From assembly GCA_023515745.1 (NCBI GenBank), contig JALECJ010000256.1:1178001-1242000 (forward strand): 64,000 nt of DNA, read 5' to 3'. Below are positions 10,087-20,015 of the stretch, piece after piece. The DNA comes from Amoeboaphelidium protococcarum. Lineage: Eukaryota > Aphelidiomycota > Aphelidea. Each line of letters starts with the position of its first letter. The first letter of the stretch is position 1. The notes under the pieces were generated by a model that worked only from the letters and a program-made list of their open reading frames with translations, was not told where the DNA came from and made no database searches. The position numbers and the translations under genes are program-made.

Positions 10087-12441
10087 ATGTATAGTAAGCT
10101 AATTGAAAGACTGCGAATAGCGTAGTAATTATTGGGCAGACCGAAGCTGACGTTGACTGAAAAGATCATCTTGTCCCATCTGGATGACTCCACTTTAAAG
10201 CAGATCAAGTAAGGACTACAAATTCGTCGCGGAGAGAGCTATGTTTACTTGAGACCTGATCGAGTGGCTATGCAGGACGCCTCTGCTTAGACTGCCTTGC
10301 TGTAGTTTTATCTCATCAATCGCGCATAGTCCGCAGTTCCAGTGTCCATTCATTGTGACCATTTGATCCGCGCTCAGTCTTCACTTGGGGATCACGATTA
10401 CTCGGTGAAGAGTTAGAAAGCGTCCGATCCGAATGTTGGATACAAAGACTTGGATAAATCATTGCGCGATGAACAAGAAGTGTACGAATTCTTGAGAAGC
10501 TGTGCTAGGAAATGGGGTCTTGACTTTTGGAAGCCTGGTAGTGGTATCATTCACCAGATCGTGCTTGAAAACTATGCAATGCCGGGATAGATGATGCTGG
10601 GCACTGATTCTCACACTCCTAACGCTGGCGGATTATCTATGATGGCTATAGGTGTTGGCGGAGCGGATGCTGTGGATGTGATGGGTGGAATGCCGTGGGA
10701 ATTGAAGATGCCGCGTGTGCTCGGTGTCAAGTTGACTGGTAAGCTGAACTAGTGGGCAAGTCCTAAAGATGTTATTCTTCAATTGGCTGGTATGCTGACT
10801 GTCAAGGGTGGCACCGGATACGTGATTGAGTACTTTGGAGATGGTGTTGAATCTCTTTCATGTACCGGAATGGCTACCATGTGTAATATGGGAGCTGAGG
10901 TTGGATGCACGACTTCTATATTTCCATTCACATAATCCATGTTTAGATACTTGGATGCCACAAACAGATCTGATGCTGCTTCATAAGCTTAGCGCGTAAA
11001 TAGCGAGACTGGATACTTATAAGCTGATATGGTGGGCGATTAGTTATAATAGGAGCAGCTGTATGATAAAGTGATTGAGATCGATCTGTCAAAGGTGGAG
11101 CCGCATGTTAATGGCCCATTCAGTCCAGATTTGGCTATCCCGATTTCCAAGTTGAAGTAGATGGCTAGTGATAACGGTTGGCCACTCACTATAGAGGCGG
11201 CATTGATAGGTTCATGCACCAACTCTAGCTATCAGGACATGTCGAGAGCTGCATCGATAGCCAAGTAAGCTGTTGATCGAGGCCTGCAAAGCTAAAGTTA
11301 ATTCTTAGTAACACCTGGTTCGCGTCAGATCAGGTCGACGATTGAGCGTGATGGCCAGCTCGAAGTATTTTAAGGCATTGGTGCATAGGTTCTGTCTAAT
11401 GCTTGTGGTCCATGCATTGGAATGTGGTAGCGTCGTAATGAGATTCCCAAGGATCAACCAAATGTTATTCTGACTAGTTACAATCGAAATTTCAGAGGTC
11501 GCAATGATGGGAATGTGAATACAATGAACTTTTTGGCATCTCCAGAGATTGTCACTGCAATGTCTCTAGCTGGTAGAATGGATTTTAATCCTATTACAGA
11601 TGACATTATTACTGCGGATGGTACCAGATTGAAACTATAAACACCTAGTGGAGAAGAGTTACCGCAGGAAGGATTCGCATTCTCTGGGGATCCATGTGAA
11701 TAATACACACCTAATCCTAGTGAGTAAGTTGAGATAGATCCTAAATCTGATCGACTCCAATTGTTATAGCCTTTTGATATATGGAATGGAGATGAGTTGA
11801 CTGAAGTGCCAGTACTTGTCAAAGTGTCAGGCAAATGCACCACCGATCATATAAGTGCTGCAGGTAACTGGTTGAAGTACAAAGGTCATTTGGAGAACAT
11901 TGCTTAAAATACCTTGATTGGAGCTCTGAATGCTTTCACTTCTACTGTGAATCAGGCGGTGGATGTATTCTCAAAGTAGCGGGAGTCACACTCGATCCCC
12001 GCATTGGCTGCCAAATATAGCCGTCAGTATGGTAAAAGTTGGATCGTCGTGGCTGAAGATAATTATGGCGAGGGATCTGCGAGAGAACATGCCTCTTTAT
12101 AGCCGCGATATCTTGGTTGTAAGATGATTATTGCCAAGTCGTTTGCCAGAATTCATGAGACTAATTTGAAGAAGCAGGGAGTCATACCGCTGACTTTTGC
12201 GAATCCACAAGATTATGATAAGATTACGCAAACATCTTTGATCAGCACAAATGGGTTGGTAGATTTGCTCTCAGATGGGAGTGATCAACAGAGTGGCACC
12301 ATTGAATTAACTGTTACAGATCTTGCAGATCCTGAGCGCGTCTTTACCATCTAAGCGCGTCACTCTCTGAGCCCTATACAGAAGCAGTACATTAAACATG
12401 GATCGGCCTTGAACTATATTCGCAATGAAACACTAGTATGA
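10087..12441 (+). CDS. ACO1: Aconitate hydratase, mitochondrial type
   Basis: The enzyme interconverts citrate and isocitrate in the TCA cycle through a 4Fe-4S cluster. The 784-residue frame is intronless and similar to yeast Aco1 throughout. The three cluster cysteines are present: Cys377 in GSCTNSS and Cys440/Cys443 in ACGPCIG. Other landmarks are [53 protein letters not shown] and the swivel-domain GEGSAREHA and [13 protein letters not shown]. The start is the first ATG after an in-frame TGA, and the N-terminus [17 protein letters not shown] begins at the mature-protein level with no classical long presequence. Either a short basic presequence suffices or an upstream 5' exon was missed. 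Gln is encoded by TAA/TAG many times. Confidence 0.97.
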
Positions 12442-12626
12442 ATTATCATTTGTGAAATTGAGATTTGTTTATTTAACTTAAGATTTAATTAGCTCTTGCC
12501 TTGTCCAGCTGTCATAGAAACTAACCTCACAAAATACATTTAGGTGCTATTACTTCTCTTCTCTTTCGGCTGCAATAATAATACTCATTTTTTACCTGGA
12601 GTTTTAATAAAGTCGACTTAGCAAAA

Positions 12627-13190
12627 ATGCCTTTTCCGAATGTACCAGGTCATGTCCCTGCTGGCTGGAATGATCCGGATGCTCAGCTATTTGCTAGATC
12701 TCCCACACCTGGCTCATAAACGTCTGGCGCTGGATCTAACCGTGGAAGTGGTGCTGTTGATGAGTTGAGTGTAGATGTATTATCTGGTGATTAAATCATA
12801 GCTTAGGTGTAAGAAATATTGGCCTATTGTAAGCAGCGAGTGGACTAAAATAACTCTATGCAAAGTAAAATGTTGGATGATACTGATAAGAAGCTATCTA
12901 CACAGCTACTAGTCGACTCTTTGAATGGCGATCAAGATTCACGTCGTCTCCTATCTGAATACCTTTAGCGTAAGTTTAATTGCTTTGCTGCTTTATGTGA
13001 ATATTAAATTAATATAAGTGATGATATAAGCTGTGTTAGTGTAGATTTATAAGCTTGTAATTACGTTGAAGCGTAAAAAGTTGTGTCTCAGCTCATGAGG
13101 CAAAAGTACTCTTCGGACTCTGCATCTAATCAATGGGTTCTGGCATTGAAGCGATTAACCGACCTGCATAAAAATTGCAGTTAAAATTGA
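12627..13190 (+). CDS. SRA1/Sec31-like domain protein
   Basis: The 187-residue protein starts MPFPNVPGHVPAGWNDP; the PxGWNDP motif is typical of SRA1 proteins and of the linker in Sec31. The helical C-terminal half (about 75-185) carries the SRA1 domain pattern, with a helix bundle ending in SNQWVLALKRLTDLH, close to the SQWMVGVKRL of animal SRA1. In animals SRA1 is known as an RNA and protein co-regulator; the same fold closes the C-terminus of COPII Sec31. The role here is unknown. The gene is intronless and lies 186 bp after aconitase. Confidence 0.75.
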
Positions 13191-13695
13191 GATATCCTTC
13201 ATACTATATACTTATCTGCATGGCCATGTTTCATTTTCGTTCACTCAATTATATATATATATTCATCATATTTAGACTTTTCTTTAAATGTCATAATCTA
13301 GGGCGCATGGGTGCTGTGATTTCTATCCTCTACTCGAGACGCGCCGGACTCACTTTTAAACGTGATAAACACCTCAGTCTTACTTCTAACACTTTGCAGT
13401 CAAGAATTTTCAACGTACATCGCGTTATAACCGTACAACTAACTATGGTTTAATATAATAGCGTCAAGATTATTCTGCGTTCAAGGTAAGAAATAAGCTG
13501 ATTGGATTAATTTCGAAATCAACCAGTTAGACTATTCGGCATTGTTTTAGGTCCAATCAGCCAGCATCATTGATTAGATACTGTCTTATTACTGATGGAC
13601 TTTAACGAACTTAAACTTTCTTCCTTTAAATTATCTCTGTTTCACAATATCTCAAGTGTTGATATTTAATTGCAGTCTTTAGACAAATAGAATAC
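13191..13695. other. Intergenic, upstream of the expansin-like cluster
   Basis: No supported gene. The interval contains a short AT-type run near 13247 and the CCAAT block at 13553-13559. A minus or plus frame of note was not found. Confidence 0.5.
13553..13559 (+). promoter_or_regulatory. CCAATCA box upstream of expansin-like gene 1
   Basis: CCAATCA lies about 137 bp upstream of the first gene of the cluster. The same core occurs at comparable distance upstream of copies 2 (15203) and 3 (17863). The CCAAT pentamer is the NF-Y/HAP binding core in opisthokonts. Binding is inference. Confidence 0.4.
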
Positions 13696-14883
13696 ATGGT
13701 TAAACGCTTGTAAGTTCAGTTGGCAGTTGTTTCAACTTGCTCTCTCCTGCTCGGTGTCGCTGTGGGCTTTGATTACTCTGGCGATGGCACCTTCTACTAG
13801 CCTAACAATGGCTTTGGCAGTTGTGGATAGCGCTTGTAAAACAGCGATAAGATTTGCGCGCTGTCTTTTGCTCACACTGATAAGATTGGCTGTGGTAAGT
13901 GCGTTGAGGTGAAAGGTCCCAAGGGGTCGATCGTGGTGAAAGTGATGGACAAGTGCGCCGGCTGTAAGGATGGTGATATCGACTTATCCTAGTCTGCCTT
14001 CGAGATGATTGCTGACAAGAATGTTGGCAGATTGAAAATGCAGTGGAGAGTGGTCGATTGTGCTTCCGGTGGAATGCCATAGCAGTCCAGTGGTATGAAG
14101 TAGGTGGCGGGTGAGTTGGCGGCTCGAAACACGATGTAGGCCACTGACGCGCCTGCTGCAGACGGTGGCATGTGCAGCTAATCCTCTCCATGTGCCAACA
14201 ATGAATGTTGCTCTTAATATGGTTACTGCGGTACTACTGCTGAATATTGTGGAGCTGGTTGTTTGGGTGGCCCATGCTTGCAGTCTGGCAATGGAAATGC
14301 TCCATCTGATGTCAAATCCTCTACGATTTAAGTGAAAAGCGACTCATTGTTACCCAACAGTGGTCCACAAGCTACCGCTGCAGTTGCTTCGAGTACACCT
14401 CTACCAGTTGTCAATGCTGTCAAGCAATCAACTTAGAGTGGGAGTTGCAAATCCACCTCTTCTTTCAGTGATTCAGGATCAACTGCCACTCAGTCACCCG
14501 ATGTGAGCGTCAAGGCTGCAACCATCACCTAAGAGGAGTGCACTTGTTCATCACCTTCAGCATCTAGTTGCTCCCCTTAGATCAAATCATCATCCGCACT
14601 GAATGACATGGCTGCGCTACAAGCTGCATAGAAAGCCGTCGTTGGAAATGATCCAAATGCTGCCTTACTGTCCGCAGTGAAGACTTTGTAGAGCAATGAA
14701 ACTCGAGACTATCTAAACGAGAATTAGAAAGATTTAGAAACTCTCTTTGGACAGGTAATTGCCCAATTCGGTACCAACTACACTGGACTTGACGTTTCAA
14801 GCTCGTAGTTATCCATAGAGCCTCTTCATATTGGATCATTGATGCTGTTGATAGTTCTAAGTTACGCTTTCTTGCTAGTCTGA
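13696..14883 (+). CDS. Secreted expansin-like protein with hevein-type chitin-binding domain, copy 1
   Basis: The 395-residue protein has an N-terminal signal peptide (hydrophobic to about residue 24). A double-psi beta-barrel of the expansin/RlpA/barwin type spans about 25-125, with FYQPN.GFGSCGQ, CGKCVEVKGPKG, VMDKCAGCKDGDIDLS and WRVVDC. A hevein-like (CBM18) domain follows at about 155-200, with the cysteine pattern ECCSQYGYCGTTAEYCG. A long Ser/Thr-rich region, a helical segment and a C-terminal hydrophobic tail (IGSLMLLIVLSYAFLLV) suggest a GPI anchor. Such proteins loosen or bind cell-wall polysaccharide at the surface. This copy keeps the Asp-rich barrel motif and is the likely ancestral form of the tandem trio. 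Confidence 0.85.
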
Positions 14884-15365
14884 TGATTACTCGATGATTT
14901 TGAAAGATGTAATAGTGATGTAAAAAATTTATAAAGATCATAATTAACAGAATATTTATTTACTGCGGCTTTTACTTTCAAGTGCGACTCGCTTAAAGCG
15001 CAATTTGAATTACTATACGCAAGCACCCTGCGATCCGAGACTAACGCGTCAAACTCGGAGATTTATAAGATGGTAATGCTCATAGGCTCACGGCGGACGA
15101 ACATTTTGAACTGCCAGAGCCACCATCTTACTTAGTGTAAATTTTTAATCATTTGAGCGCAATATAGCCAAGATTGTGATACGGTATCGATATATTACAC
15201 AGCCAATCACACACGATTTAATATCGAATCTGGTCAATCGCCAAGTCCCGGATTGTTACACCAATCTGTTACAATACGACTATGGCTTTTGTGCTACCTT
15301 TCTTCTTTGTAAGTTATTTGAAAAAGTAAGTACTGTCTAATTCTACGTTATTTATATCATTTGCG
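14884..15365. other. Intergenic between copies 1 and 2
   Basis: No gene seen. It contains the conserved CCAAT-bearing block at about 15197-15226, some 140-165 bp before copy 2. Confidence 0.5.
15197..15226 (+). promoter_or_regulatory. Conserved CCAAT-containing promoter block, copy 2
   Basis: The block begins CACAGCCAATCACA and continues to GATTTAATAT. It is repeated with few changes at 17857-17885 upstream of copy 3, and a third related stretch lies at 17655-17680. The block is duplicated together with the genes and is better preserved than the surrounding intergenic sequence, which argues for function. Confidence 0.45.
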
Positions 15366-17552
15366 ATGTTCAAAGTCAGTTCAATATCATTAACTGTATA
15401 TGCCTGTCTGCTTGCTGGAGGCAATGCCTTGTCAATGATGCCACCCAAGACTGAATAGGGTATTGCTACTCATTCCAATCCTAACGGGCGACCTGGTAGC
15501 TGTGGCCAGATGCTGGACAATAATCAAATGCTCGTTTCCCTCTCTACTGCTTACAACGCGACCATGGGCTGTAACTAGTGCATTCGTATCTAAGGACCAA
15601 AGGGTGACGTGATTGCAAAAGTGCTGGATCAGTGCTCTGGCTGCAAGCAGACCGATGTCCTGCTGACTGACTCGGCTTTTGGTAAAATTGCTGACTTGAA
15701 TGTTGTGTCGGCGAATATCTCGTGGATGGCTGCACCTTGCAATGGAATGGGTGGTGGAGGTGGTAGTTCAGTTTCCCCTTCTCCTCAGCAGACACCTACT
15801 CCCAAATCTCCTTATTAGCCACCGGGCTAAGGCGATGACAAAGACAAGGACAAAGACTGCCATACCAGTAATGGCCGCAGACACTGTCATAAAAAGGATG
15901 ACAAGGACAACAATGGTAAGAAAACATGTGACAAGAAGTGTGGTGGCCGCAAGTCTGATAGTGACAAGACGCGTTGTCGTCAAAGCTGTTCTGGCAATGA
16001 TGACAAGAAGCCAGGTAATAAAGCTTCTTAAATGCCTTCTGTACCTGTACCTACTCCTATGCCTTAACCTATGCCTGTCCCCGCGTCCACATCCAAAGTT
16101 GCACTTCCATCCCTTCCTGTACTGGCGCCAACATCCACATCTACAATCATGTCCACACCTAAGCCTGCACCGGGTTAGAATGGTGAGGATGATGATGATG
16201 ACGACGACGAGGTGAAAAGTGATACTGATGAGAAGGATGAAAAGTGTAAAGGCAACTGTGATGATAAGCCAAAGGGTGATAATGCCAAGAAGAGCTGTAA
16301 GGACAAGTGTGGTAATGCAAAGGATGAGAATCAGAAGCGTTGTCTTAATAAATGTCGTGAAATGAATCCTGGCAAGTCTAGAAATGTAACCGCTCCTGGA
16401 GGTAAGAACTGCACTTCATGCAAAAGAACTAATAGCGCTCGTAAGCCGGAAAACAATTTCAACATGAGTGACCTGATAAATAGTTTGAAAGATCTGGCCT
16501 CTAAGCCTGCTAATAACGCTACTGTCAATGGCTCTACTCCTGAGAATAAAGCGACTATTGATGGTTCATCTCCAGGCAATAACGCAACTAACAATGGTTC
16601 TGCACCTGGTGGAGGTGATTACACTTGCAGCGCGTCGAAGAACTGTCCTGAGAGTAACCACTGTTGCTCAAAGTATGGTTACTGCGGTACTTCACTGGAC
16701 CACTGTGGTTTTGGCTGTACTGGAGGCGCGTGCCTTTCTGGCTTTGACAATGCAACTTAGCCTAATGCTCCAACTTATGGTAGTACCGGAAGTGGAAGCA
16801 CCCCTGGTGGCAGCTCAGGCCCTTCTGATAGTGGCAATAGCAGCGGTGGTCCAAGCTACGGATCTAGCCTACCTGTTAATAACAGTAATAGTGGTCCAAG
16901 CTACGGATCCAGTTTACCTGGCAATAATAACAACAGCGGTGGCTATGGATCTAGTCTACCTGCCAATAGTGGTAACAATGGCTCAGGCTATGGATCCTCC
17001 CTTCCTGCGAATGGCACTAATGGTGCAACAGCTGCTAATTGTCCGACGGGCGGTAAGCCAGCCGGATCTGTCAACGGATCTAACGCTGGTAATGGTACAT
17101 CTTATGGCGGTTCTATGCCAACCAATGGAACTTCTGGTTGCCCAATTGGCGGTGGTGTCGCTGGTGCAAACAATACTGCTGGTTGCCCTCCTCACTCGGC
17201 TTATGGTAAACCGTCATCCCCTATGGATGGAGATGAAGATAATGATGGTGATATGGAAGATGGTATGGACTCGGTCTATGGTAACTCCACTCATCCATTG
17301 CCTGGAAACAATGGTACAAACTCAACTGCATTACCATCTAATACAACCATGACAATGTCCATAGAATCTACTACTACTGCTGCACAAAGCCAAACTGCAA
17401 CTCCTACTCCTCCGTCTGCACAACCTCCAGTTGGCAATTCCATCATGGAAGGCGGTTCTCAGTCTGCATCCAAGTCCGCTGCTTCTCCATCATAAATCTT
17501 CACTGCTATGTATGGTATAGTTCTGGTGTTATTGTCGATAATTGTTGTGTGA
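15366..17552 (+). CDS. Secreted expansin-like/hevein-type protein, copy 2
   Basis: The 728-residue protein has a signal peptide (MFKVSSISLTVYACLLAGGN) and a double-psi barrel (about 30-120; CNQCIRIQGPKGDVIAKV then LDQCSGCKQTDV). Next come an Asp/Lys-rich stretch with paired CxxxC motifs (about 150-340) and a hevein-like chitin-binding domain (about 418-457; HCCSKYGYCGTS). A Gly/Asn/Ser-rich region follows with YGSSLP repeats and many N-glycosylation sequons. The last residues are Ser-rich, then hydrophobic (AMYGIVLVLLSIIVV), consistent with a GPI anchor. The barrel has lost the DxDLS motif of copy 1, so catalysis or wall loosening is doubtful while chitin binding looks intact. The C-terminal third is nearly identical to copy 3. 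Confidence 0.85.
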
Positions 17553-18000
17553 TTAAATCTAAACTTGATGTGATAAAAAATGAATTAATGAATTGTGAAA
17601 ATTGCATGCTTTATTGCTTAAGTGATAATCATTAAAGTCAAATCTTGTATTTAACAATGCCAATCACATTGGATTCCAATCGGTTTAAACTTGCAATCTA
17701 CGATGTGGCCCCTGCAGGTCAACAACGGCCGCGTATGATGGCAAATCATTTACAGTAGCTTCTATATTTTAATCATCACGATGTCGGCCAATACTGATTA
17801 GTACGTGTACAGATTGTCTAAACACCGTGAAAGAGTCACTCGAGAAATGGATCTAAACACAGCCAATCACACTGGATTCAATATGAGATTTAAGATTAAA
17901 GGGCCGTTACACTAATGTATTCCAGTGCAACTTAGTCGGGTGTCACAGTTTGCTTCTCTCCTCAAGTACAGACACTTCGCTGCATCCGTGTTGTATCAGA
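17553..18000. other. Intergenic between copies 2 and 3
   Basis: No gene seen. Two CCAAT-containing stretches occur: 17655-17680 and the block 17857-17885. The second has the same spacing to its start codon as the block of copy 2, within about 30 bp. Confidence 0.5.
17857..17885 (+). promoter_or_regulatory. Conserved CCAAT-containing promoter block, copy 3
   Basis: CACAGCCAATCACA followed by a GGATTCAATAT segment matches the block upstream of copy 2. It lies about 115-140 bp before the start of copy 3. Confidence 0.45.
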
Positions 18001-19665
18001 ATGTTCAAAATTGGTGCTCTCTTTATTGTAGTTCACGCGTGCTTGCTTGCTGGCAGCAATGCCTACAATGCTAGCTCAAATGTTTATCAAGGTGAAGCTT
18101 ATCACAATAATACATCTGGAAAGCGTGTTAAATGTGATAGTGTTAATTTGGACAACAAGGATTTATTACTCGCCACCGTCTCTGTATTAAGAAACTCCAC
18201 CGCTGGATGTGACACTTGCATTCGTGTCCAAGGACCATAGGGTAACATTGTGGCCAAAGTCGCGGAATAGTGTCACGATTGTGAAGAGAACTTTGTCCAA
18301 TTAACTACTGAGGCTTTCAACAAAATTCATACGGCAAATTCCTCCTTGGCTTAGGTATCGTGGGAGGTTGTTGATTGCGCTCTTCTTGGTTCTGATGTTC
18401 ATTAAGAGCTGCCAGGAGCAGACAAAGACAGTACTACTGCTGATTCCGAGGATGATGATGGTGATAGTGATGAAGAAGATGCTGAAGATGATGACAAAGA
18501 TGGCGGTAATAATGACTGCGAAGACAATTGTGATAAGCTGTAAAATGACTGGTTAAAGGGCATTTGTCGCCGAGCGTGTCAATATGGCAATGGCGATAAT
18601 CCGGAACGTCCCGTTAATCCCCGGTGGCTTTTTAGGAATTGGACTACTCGCGGAGGTGTGAACAATACATCATACAATGTCACTAACAGCACTGGATAAT
18701 AATCTAATTCTACTTTGAATATTTCTAACCTAGTAAAGAATTGGGCATCTAACAATCAGCTTAACGCAAGTACAAATGGTACCGGTGCTGCGGCTGGTGG
18801 TGGTGATTACTCTTGTAGTGCGTGGAGGCAATGTCCTGAGAGCAGCCACTGTTGCTCCAAGTATGGATACTGTGGTACTTCATCTGAACACTGCGGTGCT
18901 GGCTGTATTGGCGGCGCGTGCCTTTCTGGCTCCAACAATGCTACTTAGCCTAATGCTCCAACTTCTGGTAGTGCCGGAAGTGGAAGCACCACTGGTGGCA
19001 GCTCAGGACCGTCTGGTAATGACAATAACAGCGGTGGTCCAAGTTATGGATCTAGCATGCCTGTCAATAACAGTACCAGTGGCGGTTATGGATCCAGTCT
19101 ACCTGGCAATAATAACAACAGCGGTGGTTACGGATCTAGTCTACCTGGTAATAATGGTAACAATGGCTCAGGCTATGGATCCTCCCTCCCTGCTAGTAAT
19201 ACTAATGGTGCAACCGCTGCTGATTGTCCGACGGGCGGTAAGCCAGCCGGATCTGTCAACGGATCTAACGCTGGTAATGGTACATCTTATGGCGGTTCTA
19301 TGCCAACCAATGGAACTTCTGGTTGTCCTATTGGTGGCAGTGGTTTTAATACTTCTGCCGGATGTCTTCCTCAACAGCTGCCTAGTGGAAACTCTTCTAC
19401 TCCGCTGTCTAGAACCAATTTAACCGCGTCGACCACCTTGCTATCTAATTCTAGCACGACTGCAATTGTCCAGTCAACCACTACTACTGTAGTAAATCAA
19501 ACTCCATATGTTCCTTTTTCGGACGTGTTACTACCAATTGGTGAAAGCGTTACAGAAAGCCGGTCAGAGACTGCATCCACGTCGACTGCTGCTGATGCTC
19601 CATCTACATTACTCTCTGCTGTATTAGGAATGATCGTGATCATTGCATAGTTTGTCTTGGTTTGA
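18001..19665 (+). CDS. Secreted expansin-like/hevein-type protein, copy 3
   Basis: The 554-residue protein has a signal peptide (MFKIGALFIVVHACLLAGSN), a much-altered double-psi barrel (about 25-125), an acidic stretch, a hevein-like domain (about 270-308; HCCSKYGYCGTSSEHCG), YGSS(L/M)P repeats and a Ser/Thr-rich tail ending in a hydrophobic segment (LLSAVLGMIVIIAQFVLV), consistent with a GPI anchor. In the barrel the motif that reads KCAGCKDGDIDLS in copy 1 has become QCHDCEENFVQLT, so the acidic active-site residues are gone. A second in-frame ATG further upstream is not present; the first codons encode a good signal peptide, which supports this start. An AATAAA sits just after the stop near 19672. 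Confidence 0.85.
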
Positions 19666-20015
19666 TTTGCGAATAAAGTTCGTGTTTATCAATGTAATAT
19701 ATGAATAAAGGAATCTAATGCACTTGTTAGTATTTAAGTTGATTACCTTAGTTTCAATATCTATTTTTGTACCTTATTGCGTTCATGATTTATATGGCAC
19801 GTTAACAGTACTGTGTAGTAACCTCAAAGCGCGCGTTTCTCTCTGTCAATCAGTCAGTCAGTCATTCGCTTTCAATCTCGCCCATTCAGAAGATTGTGTC
19901 CTATCGTTTTCCACGCTCAGCTCAAACAGAATTTCTTCTTCTGTTTCGCTTCGGCGCGCACAACTTTATTCTGTCGATTTACATTAGATTTATTCCATCT
20001 ACTATCTCTCTATTG
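19666..20015. other. Intergenic
   Basis: Polyadenylation-like AATAAA motifs lie near 19672 and 19702. The rest is the presumed promoter of the DENN gene. No gene seen. Confidence 0.5.

Noticed and set aside
10087-12441. Under the standard code aconitase and its neighbours look like pseudogenes full of TAA/TAG stops.
   Set aside because: The same codons interrupt every gene, fall at Gln or low-conservation sites, and no TGA or frameshift is present. Reassignment explains all cases at once.
16528-17352. A 274-codon plus-strand frame rich in Val, Leu and Met.
   Set aside because: It is an off-frame reading of expansin-like copy 2, whose own frame has signal peptide, hevein domain and glycosylation sequons.
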